Below the pieces are notes generated by a model. The model searched no databases and was not told where the DNA came from. It was given only the letters and a program-made list of their open reading frames with translations. Below are positions 50,051-59,209 of a DNA stretch of 64,000 nucleotides, one piece after another. A program made the translations under genes and the position numbers. This stretch comes from Paenibacillus lutrae (GTDB lineage: Bacteria > Bacillota > Bacilli > Paenibacillales > NBRC-103111), in the NCBI RefSeq assembly GCF_009757775.1, contig NZ_RHLK01000002.1, positions 62,001-126,000 on the forward strand, written 5' to 3'. Position 1 is the first letter of the stretch. Every line of letters begins with the position of its first letter.

Positions 50051-50782
50051 ATGAAGGAGATGCGTCCGGACGTAGGCATGTGGCGGTTGTATAAGATGGG
50101 CGGCATCACTCCGGCGGTTACCTCCATGTTCAATCCGCGGAACGCGCAGCAGATGGCTTTTATCCGGCAGCTGCTCAAAGACCAGCGCAAGCACTCGCTT
50201 CTGGATACGTCTGTGCATAATCTGCCGCTCGTTGTATTTGACCTCGAAACGACAGGCTTCACTTCATCAGGCGGGGATGAGATTTTATCGTTCGGTGCTG
50301 TGTCGATGACCGGTGCGGAGATAGAGGGGAAAAGTTATTACAGCCTGGTAAACCCGAACCGGGGGATACCCGAACATATCGAGAAGCTGACCGGCATCAC
50401 CGCAGCAGAGGCGGATCAGGCCCCCGATTTGATCGTAGTTCTTAGAGAATTCTTCGAATTTGTAGGTACGCGCGTTTTGCTGGCGCACGGATCTGCGCAT
50501 GATAAGGCTTTCCTTAACGCAGCTTTGTGGAAAACATCCAAGACGAGTCTGACGCACCGTGTTATTGATTCAATGATGGTGGCTAAGTGGCTGATACCCG
50601 GAAACCGGGAATATTCACTGGATGCTTTACTGAAGAAGTACGATATTCCCGTACTGCGCAGGCATCATGCTTTGGATGATGCGAAGATGACAGCGGTTCT
50701 CTGGCAGAAGCTGCTCGGAGAAATCAGAGAGATGGACGTAGATACGCTAGGCGATTTGTACAATTTATTGAGCAAAACCTAG
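50051..50782 (+). CDS. DEDDh 3'-5' exonuclease (DnaQ-like)
   Basis: The 243-residue protein has the DEDDh catalytic set: Asp and Glu in VVFDLETTGFTSSGGDEILS, Asp in LLAHGSAHDKAFLN, and His plus Asp in RRHHALDDAKMTAVLWQKLL. The first 55 residues form a separate helical extension. Such enzymes degrade single-stranded DNA or RNA from the 3' end. It follows the DUF294 gene after 64 bp with GGAAGGAG 7 nt before the ATG, so amt, DUF294 and this gene likely form one transcript ended by the hairpin at 50821. Confidence 0.9.
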   Translation: MKEMRPDVGMWRLYKMGGITPAVTSMFNPRNAQQMAFIRQLLKDQRKHSLLDTSVHNLPLVVFDLETTGFTSSGGDEILSFGAVSMTGAEIEGKSYYSLVNPNRGIPEHIEKLTGITAAEADQAPDLIVVLREFFEFVGTRVLLAHGSAHDKAFLNAALWKTSKTSLTHRVIDSMMVAKWLIPGNREYSLDALLKKYDIPVLRRHHALDDAKMTAVLWQKLLGEIREMDVDTLGDLYNLLSKT

Positions 50783-50820
50783 TCACGCGAATGCAGCACT
50801 GGGGCCCATTTCCGTATAAA

Positions 50821-50866
50821 AAAACAGGTTGCGACGGACAGATGCCGTCAGTAACCTGTTTTTTTG
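50821..50866. terminator. Bidirectional terminator
   Basis: AAAACAGGTT/AACCTGTTTT (50821-50830 with 50853-50862) and an inner GACGG/CCGTC stem, with seven T residues. Confidence 0.9.
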
Positions 50867-50902
50867 TCATGCTGCTGTGGCTCGGATAGAACTTCATACC
50901 TC

Positions 50903-51379
50903 CTATGCATCGAAAGACAAGGGGATCGTGCCGAATGGTTCTCCCGTCAAAACACTTGTGAGGAGGGTAGAGACGGCATAGACAGCTATATCCGGTTCTA
51001 TGCCGGCAGTACAGGAAACAATCCAATACGTCGGAAGCTGCGGCCATAACCGGATTCCATCCAAGTCTTCTGTGGATGGGACAGGAGGGCCGGGATGGGA
51101 GTGAAACATGCCGATGATGAAAGCTTTATTGGGATTCCTGGAAATGGACGCACCAGATTCTGGTGCAGAATCTTCCAGCAAACGCATAATGTCCGCAGGA
51201 CCCATCTGAAAAGAATGCTCCGGATTGTCTGCGACATTGGGCACCCAGACGAAAGAAGAGACAATTGCCTCCCCTTCGTCCCAATAGCCATATATAAATC
51301 CGCATGCCTCCTCCGGCAGGTAATTCTTGAAATGATTTATCCATGTCTTATAAATGGCTCTGTTCACTCGAATCATCAT
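50903..51379 (-). CDS. JAMM/MPN-domain metalloprotease (M67-like)
   Basis: The 158-residue protein is a single JAMM domain. Catalytic Glu is in LPEEACGFIYGYWDEGE and the zinc site is HSHPGPPVPSTEDLD (HxH-x7-S-x2-D). Bacterial relatives cleave ubiquitin-like or sulphur-carrier protein conjugates, as in cysteine or molybdopterin synthesis, or are siderophore/phage proteins. No ThiS-like or E1-like partner is nearby, so the substrate is unknown. Start ATG 51379 or 51376; no clear ribosome site is present. It follows an MFS gene by 31 bp and may depend on coupling. Confidence 0.87.
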   Translation of the reverse strand: MMIRVNRAIYKTWINHFKNYLPEEACGFIYGYWDEGEAIVSSFVWVPNVADNPEHSFQMGPADIMRLLEDSAPESGASISRNPNKAFIIGMFHSHPGPPVPSTEDLDGIRLWPQLPTYWIVSCTAGIEPDIAVYAVSTLLTSVLTGEPFGTIPLSFDA

Positions 51380-51410
51380 GCGCCCAGTATACCGGAACCG
51401 GGATACCGGC

Positions 51411-52715
51411 TCAACTGATTTCGCCTTTGGGTTTAACCAGGAAGAAGACAAGAGCCAAAGTAATCCCGGCGAGTGAAGCGACTGTAATGAAGATCATCCG
51501 GTCCGAAATATCCATCAGCCATCCGAAAATAGGAGGACCGAATGCTACACCGATAAACCGTAGACTGTTATAGATGGAGGTAATCATCCCGCGTTCACTT
51601 TTTTCGACAGATCCCGTAATCATCGTATTCAAGCATGGAAGGAGCAACCCGGTTCCGATAGCGCTCAGTGTCAGCAGTCCGATGAACAGATACAATTTAT
51701 CGAAGGCAAATATAGTGGAAGCAAGAGAAAGCGTCATGATCAAGAGGCCTATGTTGATCAGCCACCGCATGAGTGTACCGTTCTTTTTGATAAGCGCACC
51801 GGTCGTATAGGAAGTGACAACCATTCCAAGCAGCGGAATCGCGAGTACAAAACCTTTTCTCACCCCATCAATGTTGTACGGGGCTTCTTCCAGAATGTTG
51901 GACAAATAGAAAAGCACGCCAAACAAAATAAAGAGTGCCAGCGAACCAGCGAAGAATGAAGTGATCAGCCAGCGTCCTTTTTCTTTTAGAATCGAGCCGA
52001 TCTTATGCAGGTATTCCTTAAGCTTGGGCGGCTTTTTCTTGGCCTCCGGTTCTTTGATCAGGAACATCATAGCAAGAAGGGAGAGAAGGCAGAAGACAGG
52101 CAGCGCGAAGAAAGGAGCATACCAGACCAAGAGGGCCAGTAAGGCGCCGAAAATCGGACTGACGACTTTGCCGAATCCGTTGGAAGCCTCCGTCAAGCCA
52201 AGCGCTTTGCTTTCGGTAGCTCCTTTAAACATATCTCCGACTAAAGCCATTGCAATAGGCGCCGTACCCGCAGCCCCGATTCCTTGAATGCCCCGGGCGA
52301 TGATCAGAATCGTGTAGGATTTCCACACCGCTCCGAATCCGGCCAGAATTCCGGCTGCCCCGTATATGATTAAGGAAGGAATGATGATGCTTTTGCGGGT
52401 AAAACGGTCAGACAAATAACCCGAAATCGGGATTACGAGACCGGCTGTGATGGAAAACAGTGTAATAACCAGACTGCTCTGGAATTTGGTGATGCCCAGC
52501 TGCTTCTCCAGGTCCGGAAGAATCGGGACCAGCATCGAATTCCCCAGTACCAGAACCAGGGGGACTGTGGCAATGGCAATAAACTCCCACAAATGTCCTT
52601 TGGATTTGTCTTTTTTGGAGCCGGCATCCGATTTGTGACCGGTCTGTTCCGTCTCCTCCGCTTCAATTTCACTTTCAAAAACTATATTCAGCCTGCGGGC
52701 TTTTGTTTTCTCCAT
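51411..52715 (-). CDS. MFS drug exporter with long N-terminal tail
   Basis: The 434-residue protein has a charged cytoplasmic N-terminus of about 45 residues (Lys/Glu-rich), then 12 TM segments. Motif A is visible in GYLSDRFTRKSIIIPSLI, and the GIQGIGAAGTAPIAMALVGD motif in TM4-5 is typical of drug:H+ antiporters of the Bmr/Blt group. GLTEASNGFGKVVSPIFGAL is motif C-like. Start ATG 52715, with GAGAGG 8 nt upstream. The JAMM gene follows directly downstream. The substrate is unknown. Confidence 0.87.
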   Translation of the reverse strand: MEKTKARRLNIVFESEIEAEETEQTGHKSDAGSKKDKSKGHLWEFIAIATVPLVLVLGNSMLVPILPDLEKQLGITKFQSSLVITLFSITAGLVIPISGYLSDRFTRKSIIIPSLIIYGAAGILAGFGAVWKSYTILIIARGIQGIGAAGTAPIAMALVGDMFKGATESKALGLTEASNGFGKVVSPIFGALLALLVWYAPFFALPVFCLLSLLAMMFLIKEPEAKKKPPKLKEYLHKIGSILKEKGRWLITSFFAGSLALFILFGVLFYLSNILEEAPYNIDGVRKGFVLAIPLLGMVVTSYTTGALIKKNGTLMRWLINIGLLIMTLSLASTIFAFDKLYLFIGLLTLSAIGTGLLLPCLNTMITGSVEKSERGMITSIYNSLRFIGVAFGPPIFGWLMDISDRMIFITVASLAGITLALVFFLVKPKGEIS

Positions 52716-52891
52716 GAGGACGACCTCTCTTCTGCTTGGTAAGAGTAGGTTTACCCGGTTGTTGAAGTTCATACGGCTGCAGGAGGTACATAATGTTGGA
52801 ATCCGGTAAATTTGGCGATACTAATGGCATCTGAATTTATTGGGGCTCCTGTGATAAAATAATTAGGAACTAGAAGAAAAGAGGGCTGGAA

Positions 52892-53428
52892 GTGAAGCGT
52901 AACGCAGTTATTGTGGCGATTGTTGTTTTGCTGGCTGTCGCTGCCTTCGTGCAGAATGGAAAATCGGATAATAAGGAGACATCGGCTCCTGCCAAGGTGG
53001 GTCCACGGCCCGGGATGATATCCCCGTCTTTTACACTGCCGGATCTCGAAGGCAAACCCTATCAATTCGGAGGAGAACGGAGCAAGCCGGTTATTTTGAA
53101 TTTCTGGGCATCCTGGTGCGGCCCGTGTAAAGCCGAAGTTCCGGATCTGATCGAACTTTACGGGAAATACGGAGACAAAGTCGACTTGGTGGCGATTAAC
53201 ATTACAAGCCAGGATAGTGAAAAAAGCGCAAGGGCTTTTGCAAAGGAATATGGAATTAATTTTCCCGTTCTGCTTGATGTGCCGGGGGATGTGACCGCCT
53301 CCTATAAATTCATGGTCGTTCCGACGAGTTTCCTGGTGGGTAAGGACGGAGTGGTCCGGGAGATGGTGAACGTGCTGCCTAAAGAAGAATGGGAAAAGAA
53401 AATCAAGGATTTGATCCGCGACAAGTGA
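52892..53428 (+). CDS. TlpA/ResA-like membrane-tethered thiol-disulfide oxidoreductase
   Basis: The 178-residue protein has a non-cleaved N-terminal anchor (VIVAIVVLLAVAAFVQNG) and an AhpC/TSA-type thioredoxin domain with the active site NFWASWCGPCKAEVPDLIEL. SPSFTLPDLEGKPYQ starts the domain and VVPTSFLVGKDGVV contains the cis-proline. It resembles ResA, which reduces apocytochrome c Cys residues outside the membrane, but no cytochrome biogenesis genes are nearby, so general extracytoplasmic thiol reduction is as likely. Start GTG 52892 with AGAGGG upstream. Confidence 0.9.
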   Translation: MKRNAVIVAIVVLLAVAAFVQNGKSDNKETSAPAKVGPRPGMISPSFTLPDLEGKPYQFGGERSKPVILNFWASWCGPCKAEVPDLIELYGKYGDKVDLVAINITSQDSEKSARAFAKEYGINFPVLLDVPGDVTASYKFMVVPTSFLVGKDGVVREMVNVLPKEEWEKKIKDLIRDK

Positions 53429-53445
53429 GTGAAACCACATATTAA

Positions 53446-53498
53446 AAAAAGCCGCACGTCCTTCAGTAAGTCAAACGAACTGAGGCGTGCGGCTTTTT
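53446..53498. terminator. Bidirectional terminator
   Basis: A perfect 13-bp stem (53446-53458 with 53486-53498) flanked by A and T tracts, with an inner CTTCAGT/ACTGAGG stem. Confidence 0.9.
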
Positions 53499-53528
53499 AT
53501 GGTTTTCGCTTTGTAAGGGGGGTGCCGG

Positions 53529-55145
53529 TTAGTGATTAATCAATCCGACTGGGCGCGTATCGGAAGTCGTATTCTCCAGAGAAGACTTGCCGATCAAAGC
53601 ATAGCGGAAGCTGTCGACAAGTGCGAACCAGCTGGCTTCGATGATGTTCGAAGAAACGCCGACCGTATTCCATTCCGACTCGAAATTACGCGATTCGATA
53701 AGAACGCGGACTTTGGAAGCCGTGGCCCCTTTGTCGTCCAGAACCCGGACTTTGTAATCCGACAAATGCATAGCAAGCAGATCCGGGTAGAAAGGAATGA
53801 GCGCTTTACGAAGCGCATTATCCAGTGCGTTAACCGGGCCGTCGCCTTCCGCGGCCGTGTACATCGTCTGGCCTTTTACGTTGACTTTGACGAAGGCTTC
53901 CGAGCTCACCGGTCGGTCAGCGGATTTCTCCACGAAGATCTTAAAGGATTCGAGGACAAAAGGTTCGTTGCTGTCCCCGGCCGCTTCACGCATAAGTAGC
54001 TCCAGGGATGCGTCCGCACCTTCAAACTGATATCCTTCATGCTCCAGATTCTTGATCCGAGAAATAATTTCACGTGATCTGCCGTCCTGCTGGTCAAAAT
54101 TCAGACCAAGCTCTGCAGCTTTGGAGACAAGGTTGCTCTGTCCGGCAAGTTCGGATACCAGAACACGCTGCTTGTTCCCGACTTTCTCCGGAATAATATG
54201 CTCGTAAGTGCTGGCGTGCTTGAGAATGGCAGAGACATGAATGCCTCCTTTATGAGCAAAAGCGGCGCTTCCCACATAAGGCTGGTTCATCGGCATAGAG
54301 ATGTTAGCGATCTCACCGACATAGCGTGCGACTGAAGATAACGATTCCAGCTGCGCTTCGGACACGCAGGAGTAATTCAGCTTCAATTGCAGGTTGGGAA
54401 TGACCGAACACAAGTTGACGTTGCCGCAGCGCTCGCCATAACCGTTAATGGTGCCTTGAACTTGGCGGGCTCCCGCACGGACTGCTGCCAGGGAGTTAGC
54501 AACGGCAAGTTCACAGTCGTTATGGGCGTGAATGCCCAGCGGTACGGAAATATGCTTCTTCACTTCACTTACTATAGAAGTAACCTCTTCGGGCATGGAC
54601 CCGCCGTTCGTGTCACAGAGCACGATCCAATCGGCACCTGCAGCTTCGGCTTTGCGGATAGTCTGCAGGGCGTATTCTGCATTGTTCTTGTAACCGTCAA
54701 AAAAATGTTCGCCGTCATAAATGACTTCCAGTCCTTTGTTTTTGAGAAACCGGACAGAGTCGAAAATCATCTCCAGGTTTTCCTCGAGGGTAGTCTGGAT
54801 AGCTTCGTGAACATGAAAATCCCACGACTTGCCGAAAATAGTCGCAACTTTGACGCCCGATTCAACAAGCGTGTTCAGGTTCACGTCATCTTCTGCACGC
54901 GTGTTCTTGCGTCGTGTGCTGCCGAAAGCGGTTACTTTGGCATGCTTCAGATTTAATTCCTGGACACGATTAAAAAATTCAATGTCTTTGCCATTGCTGC
55001 CCGGCCAGCCGCCTTCAATATAATGAACACCCAGCTCGTCAAGTTTCTGGGCAATTTTGAGCTTATCTTCAACGGACAAACTAATCCCTTCACCCTGGGT
55101 GCCGTCACGAAGCGTGGTGTCGAAGATTTTGATTGAATCGGACAT
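53529..55145 (-). CDS. cimA: Citramalate synthase (CimA)
   Basis: The 538-residue enzyme has the DRE-TIM barrel signature (IFDTTLRDGTQGEGISLSVE) and LGIHAHNDCELAVANSLAAV (metal-binding His-x-His). A C-terminal LeuA-type allosteric dimer domain follows (about 390-510). Compared with isopropylmalate and homocitrate synthases it has the citramalate-type GWPGSNGKDIEFF and FHVHEAIQTTLEENL segments. It condenses pyruvate with acetyl-CoA to (R)-citramalate, a threonine-independent route to 2-oxobutyrate and isoleucine. The gene stands alone with no T-box in its 5' region that I can see. Confidence 0.93.
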   Translation of the reverse strand: MSDSIKIFDTTLRDGTQGEGISLSVEDKLKIAQKLDELGVHYIEGGWPGSNGKDIEFFNRVQELNLKHAKVTAFGSTRRKNTRAEDDVNLNTLVESGVKVATIFGKSWDFHVHEAIQTTLEENLEMIFDSVRFLKNKGLEVIYDGEHFFDGYKNNAEYALQTIRKAEAAGADWIVLCDTNGGSMPEEVTSIVSEVKKHISVPLGIHAHNDCELAVANSLAAVRAGARQVQGTINGYGERCGNVNLCSVIPNLQLKLNYSCVSEAQLESLSSVARYVGEIANISMPMNQPYVGSAAFAHKGGIHVSAILKHASTYEHIIPEKVGNKQRVLVSELAGQSNLVSKAAELGLNFDQQDGRSREIISRIKNLEHEGYQFEGADASLELLMREAAGDSNEPFVLESFKIFVEKSADRPVSSEAFVKVNVKGQTMYTAAEGDGPVNALDNALRKALIPFYPDLLAMHLSDYKVRVLDDKGATASKVRVLIESRNFESEWNTVGVSSNIIEASWFALVDSFRYALIGKSSLENTTSDTRPVGLINH

Positions 55146-55368
55146 TTCGGTGATCCCCCTCTAAACATGTGGCTATTGTCTGTTCATTTATGCGAATGTA
55201 TGATTCACGATTATACCATAATATTACGGGTGTAGAAGGAGTTTTCGCAAATTTAAACGTCATGCCGCGTCTTGATTCCTCCTCGTCCGGCAGATAGACT
55301 GAATGTAGGGCGTACAGCCGAGTAATAGGCGCCAAGCGGACGCTATACTTGCGGGAGGAGGGAAAGAC

Positions 55369-56673
55369 GTGAATGTACAGGAGAGTTATCCTAAAAAAGG
55401 CCGCGTTATTCTTCATATCGATATGAATGCCTTCTATTGCTCGGTACACGAAGTCGCGGAGCCGGAGCTGTATCGCGGCAAGGCGATAGCGGTCTCCGGG
55501 AGTGTCGAGCAGCGTAAAGGCATTATCGTCACCTCCTCTTATCCTGCCAGAGCCCGCGGCGTCCGTACCGGCATGCTTGTACGAGAAGCGGTAAAGCTGT
55601 GTCCGGAGCTGATCCTGATCAAACCTGATTTTGATATGTACCGGCAATATTCACGCGGATTCCGCCGGATCGTTTATGATTATTCTCCGATGGTTGAAAC
55701 CATGTCAATAGATGAATGTTTTGTAGATATTACAGGTTCCAAACAGTTCGGAACCCCCCTTGAAATTGCTTCTGAAATCCAGATGCGCATCAGAGAAGAG
55801 CTGGGTCTTCCTTGTTCGGTAGGCGTTGCGCCTAACAAGCTGCTTGCCAAAATGGCTTCGGACATGAAGAAACCTAACGGGTTGTTCGTTCTCAGACTCC
55901 GGGATGTCCCTTCGGTGCTATGGGACAGACCATGCGGGGAGCTGTACGGAATTGGCAAGAAAACGGCCGATAAGCTCCTTAAGCTGCAAATTCGTACGAT
56001 TGGCCAGCTTGCGGGTGCAGATCACGACCTGCTGCAGAAAACTTTCGGCATCAGCGGACCTGCGATGAAGCAGGCGGCCAATGGCATTAGTCACTCGGAG
56101 GTGAATCCCGAGCGGGAACCGAACAAATCTGTCGGTCATACGACGACGCTGCCCTATAATTATACAGAGCGCCGGGAAATAGCCCGGGTGTTCCTGAATT
56201 TATCGGACCAGGTAGGACGGCGCCTGAGGCATCAGAAGCTGGTGGCTTCTACGGTGCAGATTACGATCCGCGATCCGGATATGAAGACCATTACGCGCAG
56301 CATCACCCTGCCTGTACCGACTGACCAGCACGATGACATCCACCGCGCCTCCTGCGAACTCTTCGACCGTCACTGGACCCCTGGCAAGCCGATCCGTCTG
56401 CTTGGCGTGACCGCCCAGAATCTTGAGCCCAAGGAAGAAGCCGCTATCCAGCTGGATTTGTTCAGCTACGAAGCACAGCCGAAGAAGAACAGACTAAGCG
56501 AGATTATGGATACACTACGGGATAAGTTCGGCGAAGATGCGGTTGTAACGGCAGGTATGATCGGTGATGATCCTTCTGCTCTGCTGCGGAATCGCAAAAG
56601 AAGGGGAACTTCTCTGGAGAGAGATCCGGATGGCGAAAGCTTCCGTAATGAATCGGATAATCAAAAACAATGA
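55369..56673 (+). CDS. dinB: DNA polymerase IV (DinB, Y family)
   Basis: The 434-residue polymerase has the catalytic carboxylates in VILHIDMNAFYCSVHEVAEP and VETMSIDECFVDITG. A helix-hairpin-helix GIGKKTADKLLKLQIRTIGQ, the little-finger domain and a clamp-binding motif IQLDLFSYE (about residues 362-370) follow. It copies past lesions with low fidelity. B. subtilis has YqjH and YqjW; this resembles YqjH more. Start GTG 55369, about 10 nt after GGAGG. The last 60 residues are charged and variable. No LexA box (CGAACATATGTTCG-like) is evident upstream. Confidence 0.95.
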   Translation: MNVQESYPKKGRVILHIDMNAFYCSVHEVAEPELYRGKAIAVSGSVEQRKGIIVTSSYPARARGVRTGMLVREAVKLCPELILIKPDFDMYRQYSRGFRRIVYDYSPMVETMSIDECFVDITGSKQFGTPLEIASEIQMRIREELGLPCSVGVAPNKLLAKMASDMKKPNGLFVLRLRDVPSVLWDRPCGELYGIGKKTADKLLKLQIRTIGQLAGADHDLLQKTFGISGPAMKQAANGISHSEVNPEREPNKSVGHTTTLPYNYTERREIARVFLNLSDQVGRRLRHQKLVASTVQITIRDPDMKTITRSITLPVPTDQHDDIHRASCELFDRHWTPGKPIRLLGVTAQNLEPKEEAAIQLDLFSYEAQPKKNRLSEIMDTLRDKFGEDAVVTAGMIGDDPSALLRNRKRRGTSLERDPDGESFRNESDNQKQ

Positions 56674-56753
56674 AAACCCGGGGAATTACTCGGAATAATT
56701 CGTCCGGACGCCGGAAACACGGGCTGTGCCTGGTTTTTAACCTCTGTGACGCG

Positions 56754-56782
56754 TTGATGTTTAACCGGCGTTATATTATAGT
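56754..56782 (+). promoter_or_regulatory. Promoter of the ferredoxin gene
   Basis: TTGATG (56754-56759) and TATAGT (56777-56782), 17-bp spacing, 33 bp before the ATG. Confidence 0.72.
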
Positions 56783-56803
56783 GGACAATGGAGGATATAA
56801 TGA

Positions 56804-57058
<255 letters not shown>

Positions 57059-57096
57059 TTAGCCGGCATGCCGGCAGTTATCGAGTAAGACCTTAG

Positions 57097-57131
57097 AAGC
57101 CTTGTTTCCATTAGGAGACAAGGCTTTTTTG
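57097..57131 (+). terminator. Terminator of the ferredoxin gene
   Basis: A 13-bp stem with one mismatch (57097-57109 with 57114-57126), ATTA loop and six T residues. Confidence 0.92.
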
Positions 57132-57281
57132 CTGTATAGAAGGCGCCTGAGTCTCCATTGGAAGAGAAAGAAAGGGGCGCGGAAACCGTTTGAATCCAGA
57201 ACATCCAGGTCCTATTAAACGAACAAGTTCATTCTGCCGATAAATAGGGAAAGAAAGCGGAAACCCGAAAGGGGTGAGGGC

Positions 57282-58790
57282 ATGAAGGGAAAACCGGATG
57301 AAAAGCTGGCGGAGTTCCTCCGTCATAATCCGATTGACGACCGCTCCTATTTGAAAGATTATATTCGCGAGCATCGAGACCAGCGGATGGCCTGGTATTT
57401 GCTTGGAAGAGAATATACATCCCGCGGGGAGCACGGGAAGGCGGCGTACTGTTTCGGACAGTCGGGAGAAATTTTCGAAGCGTTCGAGAAAAAGAAAATC
57501 GCCGTCGACTGGTCAGCGCTGGATCCGGCGGCATCGTGGCCGCCGCAGCTGATTGCGGCCGCCAGGCGCCGGCGCCGCCAGAGAATGGCCCGTACGGGGC
57601 TGATTCTGCTGCTCCTGGCGCTGTGGCCGACCATCGCCGGCCTGGATCCGGACCGGCGCGCAGCAGTCCGACTCCCGGCCGGGGCTGCATTAGCGGCGGT
57701 GGAGCCGGCCGCAGGCGAGAGCACGCTGCGGGCCTACTTGACGGCCGCAGGCGAGGGCAATCCCGTCCAGAGCGCAGGAGCGCTGGAGCGGATGCTGCTG
57801 CGCGACAGGAAAGGCGGCGGGGAAGCCGCCCTCTTGTCGGCGAAGAGCCTGGAAGGGCCCGGCGGCAGGTGGCTCGCCTGGCACCGTCCGCTGCAGCCGC
57901 TCCTCTCCGTGAGGAGCGGCGAGCCGGGACAGCCGGCAGGCATCTCCTACTATGATGCTGCCGCCTGCGCCTGCCGGCCGGACGATCCGGCCCGGCTGGC
58001 GGGCCCGGTCGAAGCTTGGCGGCAGAAGCAGGAGCAACTCCTCGTGCTGCGCTCTGCGATGGAGGCTTACCGCGAAACCCGCGGCAAGGTCCCGCAGAGC
58101 CCGGAGGAGCTGCTTGCGCCCTACCCGGACAATGTGCTGCCCGGGATGACGCCGTATATGCGGGAGATGTTCCCGCATGTACGGAAGCAGGCTGAAGCGC
58201 CGGGCGGTCTGCGGGGCGCCGCTGGCAGCAGCGCGCCCGGAGATGCGCCCGCAGGCGGCTCGGGGGCGGCGGCCGCTTCCCCGGACCCTGCTCTGCAGGA
58301 GCCGATGCGGATCATTATCGACAAGAGCACGCACCGGATGGCGCTTGTAAGCGGAGGGACGATTGTCCGCAGCTACAAGGTCGGGCTGGGCGGGGTTCGG
58401 ACGCCGGAGGGAGAGTTCGCTATATCGGAGAAGGTGCGCGATCCCAAAGGCAAGTCCCAGGGAGAGTTCGGAACCCGGGGCATGGTGCTCTCGGGAACGA
58501 ATTATGCGATCCACGGAACCGGCCGTCTTGCTTCCATCGGCAAAGACCAGTCTCTGGGGTGTGTCAGAATGGGGCAGGCGGAGGTTGAGGAACTATTTGA
58601 TATGGTGCCTCTAGGGACGAAAGTAACTATCGGGAGCGGACTGCTTCCCAAAGGGCTTACGGACGGATCCGGCTCATCGGGCACGGGGAATAATTCTGCC
58701 GGAGGATCGATCCCGCGCCAAGCGCCTTTTAAGCTTCCTGCTGAAGTTCAAGAGAAGAACCCCGGCCAAATATACCGCTGGTTGAATTAA
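57282..58790 (+). CDS. Membrane-bound L,D-transpeptidase (YkuD domain) with cytoplasmic N-terminus
   Basis: The protein has 502 residues. Residues 1-100 are cytoplasmic, with a TPR-like helix pair (MAWYLLGREYTSRGEHGKAA) and an Arg-rich stop (RRRRRQRMAR). A single TM (about 104-120) follows, then a GC-rich-encoded Ala/Gly/Pro region to about 340. The C-terminal YkuD domain begins MRIIIDKSTHRMALVSGGTI, with the catalytic His in YAIHGTGRLASIGKDQS and the nucleophile Cys 427 in LGCVRMGQAEVE. It would cross-link peptidoglycan 3-3 or attach proteins outside the membrane. A Ser/Gly tail of about 50 residues ends the protein. GGGGTGAGG precedes the ATG. Confidence 0.9.
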   Translation: MKGKPDEKLAEFLRHNPIDDRSYLKDYIREHRDQRMAWYLLGREYTSRGEHGKAAYCFGQSGEIFEAFEKKKIAVDWSALDPAASWPPQLIAAARRRRRQRMARTGLILLLLALWPTIAGLDPDRRAAVRLPAGAALAAVEPAAGESTLRAYLTAAGEGNPVQSAGALERMLLRDRKGGGEAALLSAKSLEGPGGRWLAWHRPLQPLLSVRSGEPGQPAGISYYDAAACACRPDDPARLAGPVEAWRQKQEQLLVLRSAMEAYRETRGKVPQSPEELLAPYPDNVLPGMTPYMREMFPHVRKQAEAPGGLRGAAGSSAPGDAPAGGSGAAAASPDPALQEPMRIIIDKSTHRMALVSGGTIVRSYKVGLGGVRTPEGEFAISEKVRDPKGKSQGEFGTRGMVLSGTNYAIHGTGRLASIGKDQSLGCVRMGQAEVEELFDMVPLGTKVTIGSGLLPKGLTDGSGSSGTGNNSAGGSIPRQAPFKLPAEVQEKNPGQIYRWLN

Positions 58791-58835
58791 CGGTTCGGTC
58801 TTCCGACCGGACCTGGAGATAACGGTAACAGGTTT

Positions 58836-58870
58836 GACGGCCTCCCGGCTTTATGCCGGGTGGTCTTTTT
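58836..58870 (+). terminator. Terminator of the L,D-transpeptidase gene
   Basis: CCCGGC (58844-58849) pairs with GCCGGG (58855-58860), with GAC/GTC extending the stem, then five T residues. Confidence 0.82.
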
Positions 58871-59209
58871 GACGGCTGTGAATAGAGGGGTTCAACAAAG
58901 ATCGGGCCCTCTCCTTCACTTTCCCTAGTCCTAATAGAGGAAACTGCAGAATGTGCTTGCGGAAGCCGCCGAAGGCTGTTTGGTCCAGTTAGATCTGTTC
59001 GGTACTAGTCTGCTTTTGGTGGGTACCGGAAAGTTATGACTTTGTCTTTTTGTCCGGCAGATCCATTCCGTAACCACAGGATATCTGTTCAATCATTCAG
59101 TGGTCGCGGACCCGTACTATCTCCCCGATTGCTTATGCAGCACCGTTTTCAAACCGTAAGGCCAGAAGAAAAATGTCCAGGTGCGTGATAAAACAAGTTG
59201 CACAGGGGG
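58871..59209. other. Intergenic region before pyrD, no gene seen
   Basis: About 340 bp without a supported gene, RNA motif or strong promoter on either strand. The regulatory cluster and pyrD promoter lie just after it. Confidence 0.5.

Noticed and set aside
55146-55368. T-box leader before cimA
   Set aside because: I looked for the T-box sequence AGGGTGGNACCGCG on the minus strand and did not find it.
57690-58514. 274-codon minus-strand frame and several plus-strand frames inside the L,D-transpeptidase gene
   Set aside because: They are artefacts of the very GC-rich spacer, where stop codons are rare. YkuD motifs support the main frame.
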